NCBI GenBank assembly: GCA_028583405.1
Contig: CM053258.1
Location: 4,975,238-5,039,237, forward strand
DNA length: 64,000 nt
Origin: Pogonophryne albipinna
Taxonomy: Eukaryota; Chordata; Actinopteri; Perciformes; Artedidraconidae
Direction: 5' to 3'
The notes below the pieces were generated by a model. It did no database searches, was not told the origin of the DNA, and worked only from the letters and a program-made list of their open reading frames with translations. Of the stretch, positions 19,654 to 37,240 are shown in pieces (the first letter of the stretch is position 1; each line of letters begins with the position of its first letter). Both the position numbers and the translations under genes were made by a program.

Positions 19654-22600
19654 TCATTCTTGTTGGTTTTTCCGAAGAAGATGTTCAGCCTGCAAGAAAA
19701 ACACATGAAGTGTCAGCTGATGCATCAACCTACACATATTCAACAGCAAATCTAGGCTCTGCTTTCTGATTACCAGAAAGTCGACGGGGTCCTCTGGTTT
19801 GATCCTGGTGCACTCTGTCATGGCCGCAGTGAGCGAGGGCATCACGTACTTCATCAGGTAATTCCTCAGAGGAAGAGAGTGAGCGTCGTGAAGCTCCTTC
19901 TCCTGCCGCTGCACCTCTGACAAATTCTCCTGCTAAGAAATGACAAGATCATTCGATTGGATGTTAGAATTTACAACTTATATATATCAATATTCCAATT
20001 ACTTGTATATAGACTATTTCTACTATATTCTATTTCTATTATCTGTGTTATTGTGTTGCACTGTTGAGGAGCCTGTGACCTAATAATGTAATTGTCATGA
20101 CTACACTGTAGCTACGCACACATGACAAGAAAAGCCTTGAATCCTTGTAACACGCAGCACTTACCCACTCGTCGTACTGAGCAGCCATCTCAGCCAGCGC
20201 TGCTTCGTTCCTGCGTTTCCTCTCAGCAGCCTCTGCAGCCACTTCCTGTTTCCTCTCTTCCTCCTTCTTTCTCTCCTCTTCCTCCTGCTCCTCCCGACTC
20301 CGCCCGTAGTTTTTAGGAACCCCCACCAGCTCTGTGATCTTCTTCACAACGTCTGCGTACTCTGGATCATCTGTAGTGACATCTGGAGAGGAACAAGACA
20401 CCATCACTGTGAAGAAACACAACCTGTCTCTGCAGAACGTTATGATGTTTGTCATGAGGTTACACTATCGGATGGATTCATGGCGAGAAAGCAACAAGAA
20501 AACGAAAAAGCGCATTTCCATAAATGTTAAAATATGTTTTCAAACAGAAAACTCAAAGTGATATGCTCTTTGAAATGTGAATCAAAGAAATGTGGCGACT
20601 ACAAAAAGGCAAAGACATATTTGTCTTAGCTGCATCATATCAAACTTTAAAAACTGCAAGAAATCACCAATTCTCCGATTTTCTACATTGGAGATAAATA
20701 TTCTGGAATTGATGCATCTTGCAATAATGTGTTTGTCTTGTTTATGTTTTTCTATGAATTATTTGACTTTGATTCAAATACCAATATGTTCTGGGTGAAT
20801 CTCGAGCTCATCGAAGTAGTCCAGCAGAGTTTCCTCGGCGGCACTGAGCTCTCTGTATCTGGTCAGGCGAGAGGAAAGCTCCTCCTCGGTGTATCTCATC
20901 TCCTCTGCCGCGCTCTGTGGAAGCCCCCGAGCTCTCTGCGTCAGAAAACCATCCGTCGCATTGAGGGCGAAAACATGCTCTGCAAAACATTAAAACAGTA
21001 CAATAAGAATGTTTCCTATGAGGAGATAGTTCAGGGGAGTTCATCTGGGTTTCATTTCTGGTCAATTCAAGTAAGAAGTGAATCAAGCACCTGGAGTGAT
21101 CTTCTTGATGTATAAAGGTGCTTTGATCATCACATCCTGGTTCTCTGGGTCCTCCTCTGAAGGTTAAAAACACCACATTAGTTGTTGTTGTAGCATTAAG
21201 CAGTTATTACGTGGATGGAATGAAACTTACCAGAGAAAATCAGCTTTCCTTGCTCATAGGTCTTGGGGAAGCCATCGAGAACAAATCCTTGGTTCCTGCA
21301 TGGTGGCGAATTCAGCTTTTCTTTCAAAATGTCAAAAACCAGATAGTCAGCCAGTCGCCCTGAAGGATCAACACAGATGTTTAATCATAAAGCAAGGAAC
21401 TAAATACTCACTATGCACAAACGATCCATCAATAATCAATCTGCAGACAGACTAAATGCAAAGGTCTCAGGAAAATGTTTAAACATGTTCACAACCACGT
21501 GTCCGAGATGTGTGGTTGGCTATGGTTGAATACAAATGAAGAACTCAATGTAAAACTTTAAGATGTGTTAAAAGCTACAGTTAACACTTTATTCAGAACA
21601 CTGTCATTTTTAATATCTTATAGCATTATGCAGTAGTTTTCAAGTTTGTAGTAATGTCAAGGCAGCTGTATGCAAACATCCGAACCCCAACTTTAAGTGT
21701 CAATAAAGCAAAATGTTTGTCATTATTTAGTGTTGAGTTTCGCTTACTTACCTGCATTCATTTCCATGCTTTTGTTGCAGATTTCCAGTTGTGTCTTTGC
21801 AGCATCAGCCGCTACGTCTTCACTGACACTTTCAGGGTCAGCTCCATTAATTCTCTCTTTCTGAAGCATATGGAAAGGAACACAAACAATGGTAAGTAAG
21901 AGTGTATCTTTGAGAAATCATTGCTGCTCTCAAAACATTACATTTCTTTTCACAGAGATAAACTCCCACCAGAGGGCGGTATACTTGCTTTAGGAGCTGA
22001 CAGCAGTGAGTGAAACATAAATGCAATGTTTTATTTCACTGACCAGCTGTGTGATCTTCTCCTCGATGACCTCTTTGATCCTGATGTGGTGAATTTTATA
22101 ATGATTACAGAGCTTTTCTGAAACTGTGGTTTTTCCCACAGCTGGAGGTCCGACCACGCAGATTCTGATTGGCTGAGGAAATAAATATGAAAAAGGATGT
22201 CATGGCAGCTTCTACACTACTATTGTAATCATAATGGTGTTGGGATTGTTGTTGATTTCTTTACAGAATCTCAGGGTTCATACACTTTTTCACCAATGAC
22301 TTCTCCATGACCTTTACCTAATTTTCCATGACCAAAATAATTACTCTTTCTCAGCGGAACCACTGAAAATGGTTTATTTTAACATGGAATAGGAAAATAA
22401 GGTCTGCATATGAAACATGTTGTGCCTATCTAACAAATCAAATAGTAGGCTTACTAGCTTCTACAGGCTAAAGCAACTCAAATCTCTCACCAGCAAAATA
22501 CCTCGTCAGTTAAATGCCATTTTACGTTTCATTATTACGATACAGTATTTATTATCATTATAGTATTACTATTTCGGCGATTAGATAAAATATAAATTAT

Positions 22601-25600
22601 ATTTGATGCAACTTTAGTTACATTTCCATGACTTTTCCAAAACTTTGGGAAAAATATTGTTTTCCATAACTTTTCCAGGGCCTGGAATTAGCATTTTGAA
22701 TTTCCATGACTTTTCCAGGTTTTTAATGACCGTAGGAACCCTGTCATATGTATTTATCTGTGTTTAACACTCACAAGTAGCTTCCTGGTGTTCTGGTATT
22801 CTTCCACAATGTTCGCCATGTTTTCTACCATCCCAGCTACAGACGTCCAGGCGAGACTGAAGGAGTCTTTTATGACAAAACTATCCAGGCGGAGGCTGAT
22901 ATTCAGGTACTCCAATTCCTCTGGCTGAAAATAAATAAATAATCATGCATAGAGATGTGTTCGTGAAGCAATAATCTGACTAGATTCTCATTTATTTCGA
23001 ATAATACACATACTGTACCTTAAAAGCCTTCATGGTGATGGCGTCCTGATCTGATGGGAGGTTAATTTCCCCTGGCCCAAGCGTATTGCTTATCATCTGG
23101 AGTATTAAGAGCAGAGAATGAGAATTTGTTAGCAAAGCACTATAAAAAGTGATAAGAAACACCAAAACATTTTCATTTCATTTAATCGTTTATTTGAAGA
23201 GGGACAGTGCACATTGATGAACATCTTTAACAATTAATGCTTCAAAATGTAAATCTGCCGGATTTTAGCTTTGAGCTAATTTCCATCCGTAGTCCCTCAC
23301 ATACAACATTTAAGAACATGACATTTATATACATAGCAAACATAAAGACATGATATGCAGAAAGAGCATGAGCAGCATATACAAGCATTAACCACATGGC
23401 AGTACAATGTAGCAGCTACGACATAAAGTGCAGAGAGAGTGGGACAATCCCGTATCTCAGTTGGGAGGCTATTCCACAACGAGCTGCCTTTAATAGAGAG
23501 GACATTTGGACCGAAAGTGGTCCGTCTGCAGTGGACTTCACAGTCTCCTCTGGTTTCTGACCTAGTGCAGCGTCCAGTGTGTTTTTTGTGGATGAATTCC
23601 CCTGAGGGAGGGGGGGGCAGTCCATGTAAACATTTATAAAAAAAACACATGGGGCGAAGCCTGCGAGCTAGTTCAGGCAGTCAACTCGAGCACCAATGAT
23701 ACACGTGACGCGTCTCTCTTACAACCAACCAAACACAATCTCCTTAACTTGCCGCTCTATTTAAGCTGCTAGGTCTGCCTGCCTCTGCCTCGCTAATGCT
23801 GCGGCACGGTCACATTGCTGAGGCGTTCACGTGCTGCTCGCCTGCCCCACCACCACCCCAGCTTCCACCTGTAGGCTCGGGGGACAGTTATCTAATCATC
23901 ACTCAATGTTCTTTGTAAATCTGTGGAGTGATGAGGCCCGAGCCTAGATGCCAAACTCAACTATATGCTGCTCTAATAAACATATTAAGAAACACGTGAG
24001 TTGTCTGACTGAAATACTTTTAAAAGACTTAACATTTTCAAAATTCAAGAAATTGTGTTTTCAAGGATGGTACAGTGGTGGTATGAATATGAAAATAACC
24101 TGCAATATTGTTTTAAAAACTCATTCATTGTCAGTTTTCTGAAATGAATTGCTGCATTCATGTTAATAACAAGCTTACCTTTACAATTTCCTCTAAAGTG
24201 TTCTTGGAGTCATCGACAGCAAGAATGTACTTTGTCCTCGGCCTGAGTTCAATTATGTTTTGGATCACTCTGAAAAAGAAACACAGTTGAGCCCTTCAGC
24301 AACCTTAACACAAAGAAAAGAAAATACAACAGCTATACAGAAGTACAGTAAATGGAAATCACCCTCCGAGGTCATATACGTGAATCATGGGGATGTGATT
24401 TGTGCCCCGTCCAAAGAGAGGAACTTGTGGCATCTGCATCAACCAAGACACCTGTTAGAAAACACAAAAACGTTTCAAATGATGTTTGAATCCGTTTTTA
24501 CACAGCCATACAGAATACTGAAACGTTATCTCATTAATATATACCTTGAAAAAGTAGTGAAAGAGGTTCTCTCCCTTTCCGTACTGAAGACCACAAGCTA
24601 CAACATATCCAGTTAGCTTGGACTTTTTCTGTCAGATTGGAAATCAAACAGTCTGTGATGACTTCAGGCATTGCTATCGTTTGTCTTTTCATAGCAACAT
24701 TCATTTGTATGGCATGAAGGTTGAACTGGACAACATGCTACCATGCTGTTAGGATATTTACCTTCATATGTATTAGGGATGTTGAACTTTTGATCTCAAT
24801 GTTTTACTTACACCTTTCCCCAGTTTCAGCACGAGTTTCTCCAGATTATGGTGGGTTTTAAAGTTTGGATGCGGCCTTCTTCTTCGAAACTCTTCCTCTG
24901 TTAGCAGAACATTTGTTTCTTCCTGAAGAGAGAATATAAAAAGGTGTTGGTTGTGTTTTATGCACAGGACGTGTTTGCCTTCATTTTCCCCAGCAGGCTC
25001 ACCGGATTCTGAGACTTGGTCATGGCCCAGGTCATCACGCTTGATACCAGGATGAACATTTTCCGAGATTTGAAGTTCTCAATCTCAGCATGAAGGGCTA
25101 CATACAAGGAGGTAAAAGAAAAGAGCAATAGTCTTACATCTTTAGGTACAGAAACCAATGTGTGCTTAAGCCCGTACACTAAATAACCAGCCTGCTCACT
25201 CTCTCTCTTACCTGTGATTGCCCATGTTGCATCTTGAACCTGCTGCTCTGAGGTGCTTTCTGAGATGTTGTACAACACCACGTCACACTCCAGCAGGCGC
25301 TCAAGAAGATCCTCTCGAGTTGGTGACTACCAAAAAAGATTATATAGCCAATTACCCTTTGGTAGTTTAAAAACAAGATCTTAGTACTCTTCCCAGCTCT
25401 GGTAAAAGCATCCATTTTGTATTTGTATTATTGGTATATTCACCGTGTAGAGTTCAAGCAGAGAGGTTTCTTTATCATCTTTGGTTGAGGAAGTTCCCAC
25501 TATCTGGAAAACAGGTCCACTTTGTGGGGGGGTCTCCACTGCTTCTGCCTCCTCAGAGTCCTCTCCGGTCACACATGTCGATAAAAACTGTTAAGAAAGT

Positions 25601-26281
25601 CAGAAAAATGCTGTTACCTCGTGAGAGACATGCCACTTTTCACTAAATATATAACCAGGTGGGAAGTTAAGTAACGAAGTACATTTACTGAAGTACTGTA
25701 CTTTTTTAATGTTGAGATACTTGTACTTTACTTGTGTGTTTCCTTGTTATGCTACTTGTACTTCTACTCCACTACAAATCAGATATAAATATAATATAAT
25801 CAACACTTCAACCAGACTTTAGTTCCACCTGGAGTAAATTCACAAGCTACCCTGCAGTATACAAAGTCATTAAAACTAACTACACCTTTACCAGCTTTGA
25901 TAACACTTTAATGCATCAATAATAATAATCAAAACATATCATATAATATTAAGAAATGTACCAATTTGCATAATAAGCACTTTTGCTTTTGGTAGTTTAA
26001 GTATAGCCTACTTTAAAGCTAATACTTGGTATACTTTTACTTGAGTAATATTTGGATTTCAGGACTTGTACCTGAGTAATTTCCTACACTCTATTACTTC
26101 TACTTTTACTCAAGTACAAGATCTGAGTACTTCTCCCACCTCTGCATTTTTAATATATATAACATAATAATAATATAACATTAGCTACTTAGCTTAGCTT
26201 AGCTACCTTGGCGATGTGTTTGGAGGAATACCTGTCGACGTCGTTGATAAAAACACGTTTTTGTTGCTTTTTATCTCCCAT
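19654..26281 (-). CDS. ak7: Adenylate kinase 7, 18 coding exons, 690 aa
   Basis: Exons (minus): 26281-26207, 25587-25444, 25326-25212, 25097-25003, 24922-24812, 24628-24545, 24451-24363, 24269-24179, 23096-23019, 22924-22775, 22172-22044, 21860-21752, 21359-21231, 21156-21091, 20979-20782, 20382-20165, 19929-19774, 19689-19654. All junctions are GT/AG and phase-consistent. AK7 interconverts AMP, ADP and ATP and works in motile cilia. Visible domains are an N-terminal NAD-epimerase-like region ([19 protein letters not shown]), the kinase P-loop GPPAVGKT at residues 352-359, the LDGFPKT nucleotide-binding motif, and YFDELEIHP. These are followed by a long Glu/Lys/Arg helix and a C-terminal Dpy-30-type motif ([15 protein letters not shown], then [13 protein letters not shown]). 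Human AK7 is about 720 residues, so this is full length. An X-box-like site lies upstream at 26420. Introns hold several repeats (22272, 23160, 25658). Confidence 0.95.
22272..22743. mobile_element. hAT-like MITE in ak7 intron
   Basis: The ends are CAGGGTTCATAC and the complement of CAGGGTTCCTAC. The interior repeatedly contains TTCCATGACTTTTCC-type words, a familiar fish MITE. No 8-bp duplication is visible (CAGAATCT against TCATATGT), perhaps through decay. Confidence 0.7.
23160..23650 (-). pseudogene. Non-LTR retrotransposon ORF2 C-terminal fragment
   Basis: On the minus strand an open piece encodes [11 protein letters not shown], then [20 protein letters not shown], the usual C-terminus of fish LINE reverse-transcriptase ORFs (KCLHGLAP...SLWNSLP). 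It lies inside an ak7 intron, truncated upstream, with no RT catalytic core present. Confidence 0.7.
23650..23955 (+). repeat. Dispersed repeat, inverted partner at 62243-62615
   Basis: Landmarks are GCCTGCGAGCTAGTTCAGG, CAACTCGAGCA, CTTACAACCAACCAAACACA and, at the right, TAGGCTCGGG with GATGAGGCCCGAGCCTAG. The same landmarks occur in the opposite orientation at 62243-62615. It is joined to the LINE fragment on its left, so both could belong to one element. Confidence 0.7.
25658..26143. mobile_element. Fold-back MITE in ak7 intron 1
   Basis: It starts AGGTGGGAAGTTAAG and ends ACTTCTCCCACCT, with interior words such as AAGTACATTTACT and TTTTACTCAAGTACAAG. This is a very common fish repeat with imperfect inverted ends. 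Related fragments lie at about 26730-26880 and 59050-59180. Confidence 0.7.
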
Positions 26282-26419
26282 TTTAAGAAGTCAAGTATTT
26301 CGGTTACTAATGCCTCTAACTTTTATCATTAATGACTTACTTTATTGCAAAACAAAAGTGTTGTAAAGCTCTAATAAGTAGTCTGCATTTCTGGATAATA
26401 TATGTTGCGTTGTGTGTCC

Positions 26420-26433
26420 GTTGCTATGGACTC
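26420..26433 (+). promoter_or_regulatory. X-box-like RFX site upstream of ak7
   Basis: GTTGCTATGGACTC matches the 5' half of the RFX X-box (GTTGCCATGG) at 9 of 10 positions; the 3' half is poor. It is about 140 bases upstream of the ak7 start codon. RFX factors are established regulators of ciliary genes. The assignment is inference from position and partial match. Confidence 0.45.
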
Positions 26434-26589
26434 AATTCTGTTGCTCAGCCAATGAAAGGCCTCGTCCAGACGTCACATCACGTACTTTACGTTCACTACA
26501 GTGCTTGGATATAATTGTAGGTTTGAAATGTTTATTTACTAATTGTATGACTTAAGGTGCCACATTGAAGCATTTTGAGATACTTCAAT

Positions 26590-26994
26590 ATGTCTACCGA
26601 TTCTGAATATGATAATGGTGAGCTTTTATGTAACCTACTATTTTCTCCTCATCCATATTAATGTATTAGGTTTAGGCTACTACTTTTGATTTATGAGTGG
26701 ATAAAGTTAATTAATTCCAATGAGGTCATACAGTAGTGGAAGAAGTACTTTTAGTTAAAGAAGTAAAAGTAACACAATATAAAAACACTTTTACGTAAGT
26801 AATAGTTGTGCACTATTGTAAAATCCTACTTCAGTAAACTGTAACATCAGTACTTGAGAATATACTTAGTTACATTCCCCTCTGCTGTCACTAATAATCA
26901 TTTAATTGTCCTCTTCATCACCCCCTATGCAGCTCTTCATCTGAGTCAAGCTCTCTTTATCACACATATGAGACGCAGGACAATGGAGCGCTGA
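26590..26994 (+). CDS. Candidate 29-codon spliced small ORF divergent from ak7
   Basis: ATG at 26590 opens MSTDSEYDN and reaches a good donor (AATG|GTGAGC at 26618). A candidate acceptor at 26931-26932 continues in phase with ALHLSQALFITHMRRRTMER and stops at 26992-26994. It is about 310 bases from the ak7 start on the opposite strand, so the two could share a bidirectional promoter. No family is recognised. The second exon may belong to a longer gene disrupted here, or the whole may be chance. Confidence 0.22.
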
Positions 26995-26999
26995 CATGG

Positions 27000-28622
<1,623 letters not shown>

Positions 28623-28698
28623 TGAGGAGGAGGTGAGGGGGGGTGAGGTGCAGAGGGGGCAGCTGTCAGGACAGACAAACCGTGTGCTTCCTCGATGC

Positions 28699-28708
28699 CC
28701 TTATAAGG
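28699..28708 (+). promoter_or_regulatory. Distal CArG box (SRF site) upstream of actc1
   Basis: CCTTATAAGG is a perfect CC(A/T)6GG match, about 1.8 kb upstream of the inferred actc1 start. SRF binding to CArG boxes is the established control of muscle actins. Whether this one is used is unknown. Confidence 0.5.
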
Positions 28709-30141
28709 ACGAATGTCCCTCAAAACCATGACCCATTTAAGACATATCTGCTTTATCCTGATAAAACCCTGGTGATAGAGATAGGACTCTGCCAAAAAGA
28801 GCTTCCTTGACTTGCTGGGAGCTGTTGACAAAACACAGCACTGGTTTTATCCCGAAAACTAAAGTGATGTCTCTGACTCTTTTTCACTCAGCAATTTGCT
28901 CTAGTTTTACTCTTTACGGCGCAAGAAATTGCCTTGTGATGTGATTACTACTCATGATATGGGATTTGTGACCTGTAGGAATAAAGTGCTGTACCTATAC
29001 ACTGTTACTTGTCTTGATTAATTGATTTCATATACTTTATATTTCCACTCCACCAAATGTTAAAGGGAGATGTTGAGGATTATACTTCACTAATTCATTT
29101 AATGTATGAAGTTACAGGTTCCTTTTGATGAACAAAACAAAACATATGATCACTTTATAAGAAATGATGAATTGCAATAGACAGAAGGCAGTTCTAATTA
29201 GCTCCACAACAACAAACAACAACATTAAAGCATTGCTTATGCACTAACCAGCCAAAGACAGCCATAGTTATTCTTCTCTTCTTGTGAGTTTTCAGCAACT
29301 ATCAGTTGGCAACACAATGGGAAGTAACTCTCTGGTATGTAAAAGCTCTGAATAGAAATAGACATGTAGGTTAGCGTTACTAGCGTCTCCCTTTGAGGGA
29401 CATGACAGCACACGGTTACAAATTGAATACTTTCGTGTGTTGATGGTGTATTTACATTCTTATTGCACACACAGTGGATGGATAGTGTTTCCATGATGGG
29501 GACTCAGGCAGAGTGCGAGGTGACGAATAAGGAGCCTGAGCTCTGGCGGCAGTCTGCAGCCTCTGGCACCTGTTACACTACATTTCCCTAAAAGGAGACA
29601 CTGGAGCCAATCAGAGCTCAGAACCAGCACTCGCACAGGCCGTCCCAGGGATCTGTCGTCTGCTGGAGGTCTGGGATATGCCTCACCCCCCCTCACCCTC
29701 TTACAATATTGCCTCTCAGCTGTCTGGCATGTTTTACGGCCCCCCTTCTTCCTCACACATGCCACGACACTGGCAAACTGTCACTGGCAGGGTCTCCTTA
29801 GAGGGCTCCTTAAGGGCTCCTTAACCAGACTGCTCCGACAAGATCTCAGATTTCCATCTCACCCTCCAATCACCCCTTACTGCTTTAGCTTAGTCATATT
29901 AGCACATCCCCAGGGACCTGTAGGGAAGCTCCATAAAGTATGAATGAGAGAAAGAAATATGAACTTATTAAGGGGTTTTCTGAGTGTCCTGATATCTTTT
30001 ACATCAAATTCAAAGGGCATAAGTTGATTTCAAGGGCGTACATTTCAAGGGCGTACAATAGGAATCCTCACTATTTGACACCTAAAATATGGTTATATAC
30101 AGCAGACTACTGTTCAAACCATACATCATTTTCAAAAATGT
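28709..30141. other. actc1 upstream region, no gene
   Basis: No exon recognised. A short imperfect tandem (TTTCAAGGGCGTACA-like, twice) lies at about 30030-30057, and CTCCTTAAGGGCTCCTTAA-type sequence at about 29803. This is plausible cis-regulatory territory for actc1. Confidence 0.4.
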
Positions 30142-30151
30142 CCATATTTGG
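30142..30151 (+). promoter_or_regulatory. Proximal CArG box (SRF site) of actc1
   Basis: CCATATTTGG matches CC(A/T)6GG exactly and lies roughly 330 bases before the inferred transcription start. Sarcomeric actin promoters characteristically carry CArG boxes. Confidence 0.65.
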
Positions 30152-30436
30152 ATTTGAGGGCGGATAGAGAGCGTCTCCTCTAAACACACTGGAATTCATA
30201 TCAACCTTGAAAACATCCCAACTTTTAAAAAGCCATCCGTCCAGTAAAAGTGTTCATGCACATTCCCTCTTTTCCTCCCTTCTGTCTTCTGCCTTTTTGT
30301 TTCCTAGGCAACATGTCTCCAGTATGATGGCGTCCCTGACACAGGATCCACTTTGCTGAACCTTTTTGCTAAGCAACACTTAATTTGGGCTTGTGTGAAC
30401 TCCTGGTCCCGCCCCCCCGGCCCCCAGTGGCAGGAC

Positions 30437-30516
30437 GCCGGGACATATTTAAGGAACCCCTTCGCACCCTCGGCCCTTTGTCCCGGTGGAAACTCCAGTC
30501 TTGTGATTACAACTTG
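30437..30516 (+). promoter_or_regulatory. actc1: actc1 TATA region and non-coding first exon
   Basis: ACATATTTAAGG at about 30443-30454 gives a TATA-like motif. About 30 bases on begins a presumed untranslated exon that ends at 30516 (AACTTG|GTGAGT). The next exon opens at 31958 after TTGTACAG, 25 bases before the ATG, the usual layout of vertebrate sarcomeric actin genes. The exact start site is inferred. Confidence 0.6.
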
Positions 30517-31363
30517 GTGAGTGTGTTTGCAGTCTTTTTTATTCCTGCTGTTGTTCTTGCTGCTGTTGGACTGTAGGGATCAGGAATGTTGAACAGACGC
30601 TGCTGCTGTGACTATTCACTGCCACAACATGGATTTATTCATTTTTTTACCAGTTTGAAGTTGTTTCTGTTTCTGTGATCAGAGCTGATGATGTTAATGT
30701 TGGTAGAAGGAAGGGAATTGAGCATAAGCTAGGGGGGAAGAGGTTGAAAGAAAGCGAGTAAAAATGGAAAATGAGTTGTGAATGATCCAGATGTATTAAC
30801 AGTGACCTGTGCTCTGAGGTCAAGGATGCAGGGATGGGATGCTTCCTGTGGAGAGGCAGGCTTGATGCTTTAACTCAACTTAGATACAATCTGAGAAAAC
30901 ATCATTTCAATTCAATACCGATGTACTTTTAGATGAATTAGGTTAAATGAAAATTAAAAAGTGTATGTGGTTCACTGTGGATACCTTTAGAATACAAATG
31001 ACCTCTTATTCTAAATACTGCTCTTGAAAGTTGCTTATTTTATGCTTTGCTAAAATATTTTCATGAAAGTCGTACTACCCTGGAATGACAAGACAGTGTT
31101 TAGTTATATGCAATTAATATATACTTTTGCTCTGCTCAAGAAGAACCTCATCTCTGTAATGAATGGCATTGCTTTGGGAAAGTTTACAGTAGGGAAAGTA
31201 GCTTTTACCTAATGTATCAAAGTCAGCTTTCGAAGAAGAATTCAGATATTTTCAGTCATAACTTCAAAGTTGGCTCATTTGCTTTACTGCCTCCAACAGC
31301 AGCTGTTTACATTGAATGTAGAGATGATGATTTGAAATGGAAAGCCTGTATGAAGATGGGGTG

Positions 31364-31366
31364 TTT

Positions 31367-31397
<31 letters not shown>

Positions 31398-31398
31398 G
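31364..31398. repeat. (GT)n followed by an 18-base G run
   Basis: A TG run passes directly into G x18 at 31381-31398 in actc1 intron 1. Such a tract could form a G-quadruplex and is prone to length variation. Confidence 0.9.
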
Positions 31399-31982
31399 AT
31401 GCAGTTGTGATGCGGGCTGTGTGCAGAGCTCCTAGGGACCACAGCACATGGTCTGGCTCCAAACAGAGACCACTGTGTGCGGCGACAGCTGAGACCCAGA
31501 CCTCCACATGTCAAAAGACACACCGCCTCAGCTGTTAACTGGCTCCGGCTTAATGATGAGATACAGGGGACGGGCTGTTGGGGGTGACAAGGGTCCCAGG
31601 GCTGAAAATAGATCTGAGTGTGTGTGTGGGGGGGCTGAGCCATGTCCCATTTTGACTTTTCGGGCAGCTGTGAGACTCAGAGAGGAGATTAGAGCACTCA
31701 GAGGTGTCTTCATACTAAACATAGTGCTAGATTGTTTCACTTGATCGTTTTGTTTTCATGTGAAATTAGACTTTATATAGACACATTTAAACATGATAGG
31801 GGCATACTTTCCCTGATTATAATCACTTCCCAAAGATTGATTTAACTGAAGCTTTATCAAAGAGAGCGATAATGTTTAGTGACTTGAGTTAAAAAGCTTT
31901 GTGTAAAAAGACACAATATCTAAACTCATGTTTTGCCTGTTTTTCCGTGTTGTACAGAAGGCCAGCCTAGAAAAGACCAAAC

Positions 31983-35622
<3,640 letters not shown>

Positions 35623-35730
35623 ACGTCCAACCAGCACCAAAAAACATTCAACTCCACTCCAACTGCACCAGCTCTCCATCCAAATCTGTATTTCTACTGT
35701 TCCATTTGCTGTATATACATGTTCTGTTGT

Positions 35731-35736
35731 AATAAA
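35731..35736 (+). terminator. actc1: Poly(A) signal of actc1
   Basis: AATAAA lies 109 bases past the stop codon, giving a short 3' UTR typical of actin genes. Confidence 0.8.
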
Positions 35737-35759
35737 ATAGTTGCTTTTAACAGTAACTG

Positions 35760-36188
35760 TCTGGTGCCTACTTCTGGATGTGTTTGCAGAACACAAATTA
35801 CCCAGTTTTAAAAATATTTTTTATTTTGTGCTTACCAAAAGTGTATATGAAAGAAATGTGTCATGTCACCTTCAAAATATCATTTATAATATTTAATAAA
35901 TAAAGATATCATGAGGTCATAAGCTGTGATTTATTCACACATAAATGATCAAAGACCCCATTTGTACTATTAACACCAACACCTCTCACACATCAAGTTT
36001 TTAATACCACAAGTGTGCTGGAGTTTCTACCCTTAAAGAAAGTGTTTTCTTCTCCTTTAAACTGAACATTGTAGAACAATGCAGTGAAAACCATGTACAG
36101 TCTATGGCGAAAACTCTAACTTGAATTAAATCATACAGTAAATTGTGTTTTTTAGATTTCATCAAGTGATATAATAAACATATATCTA
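35760..36188. other. Intergenic
   Basis: AT-rich spacer after actc1; no feature recognised before the MITE at 36189. Confidence 0.4.
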
Positions 36189-36643
36189 TTAAAGGTGGGG
36201 TAGGTAAGTTTGAGAAACCGGCTCGAGATACACTTTTGTTATATTCCATGGAATGCTCTTAACATCCCGATAGCAATGAATATCTGAAGTGCTTTGACAA
36301 AAAATCCATAAAAACATTTAATCTGTGGAACCCGTAATACTGTAAAAAGTACAACCAATCCGTTTAGCCGGGCTGCCGCCCTGTCTGTCAGCCTTCCTTC
36401 TCGTGCACGCACAAATGTATCTCGTGCCGTCATTGGGCGTGCATTGCAGCAGTACTTCAATGACTCGCCAGCAACAGGCGGCCACTTTCACCAGTCTGCT
36501 GACGTCATGTGCGCGTTCATGTGTGTTGGAGGAGGTGCTCTGTAAGGAAGTCTGAAGGAAGGGGCGGATTATTTTCGGCTGTGTACTTTCACATTTTAGT
36601 GCACTCGAGCCGGTTTCTGAAACTTACCTACCCCCACCTTTAA
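36189..36643 (+). mobile_element. TTAA-flanked MITE, family 1, copy 2
   Basis: Same ends and internal boxes as the copy at 9303-9691, same orientation, with TTAA at both edges. It is longer (455 bp) through extra sequence around 36450-36500. Confidence 0.85.
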
Positions 36644-37240
36644 TTATCCACCTAAAAAAATATAATCGTTTCCCTAATTACTTTATCTTAAAATAATCCC
36701 TAAAAAAAACCATCATACCATTTAAATACTCAAAGTAAATCATACTTAAAATGACTGTCCCTTTTAATGAGTTTTGACCCTTTACAGTCTGGCTTTGACC
36801 TCTTTTGTCCCTCTAAAGCAGCTACATTTCTCAGCATTTTGAGATTTACCGTGTCAGTTTTGTATTTATCGATCCAGCTGGCCTGGTTTGATTGCTCGTT
36901 ATGAGTAATTTTGCAAATAATGTCCTCAAAAGGGTTGAGAGCTAAACAACGTTCATGCTAAGATTGTTTCTATTTAGTTTGTTAATTATATCATGCCCAA
37001 TAATTGACAACAAAAGCTGAAGTTATATTCACGTTGAACGCTAAAATGTACCATGTTCCCCACGTGCCCTGAACACAACACTCCTTCACTTCCTGTTCAC
37101 CTGAAGCGCAGGTGATATTGATGAGGATAATAAAGCCGGCGTCCTGCAGTGACTTTACCAAGTGACTGACGGAGATTGATGTGTTTCAGTGAGAGACTGC
37201 TGCTGTGTACTTTGGAACATATTTGAGTTGCATTTTAACC
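36644..37240. other. Spacer with presumed arhgap11a promoter and 5' UTR
   Basis: No TATA box or CpG-rich block stands out. An AGTGACTGACGGAGATTGATG stretch near 37160 leads into the first coding exon. Confidence 0.35.

Noticed and set aside
30385..30576. 63-codon frame spanning the actc1 first exon
   Set aside because: It crosses the TATA region and the exon 1 donor, so it is not a translated unit.
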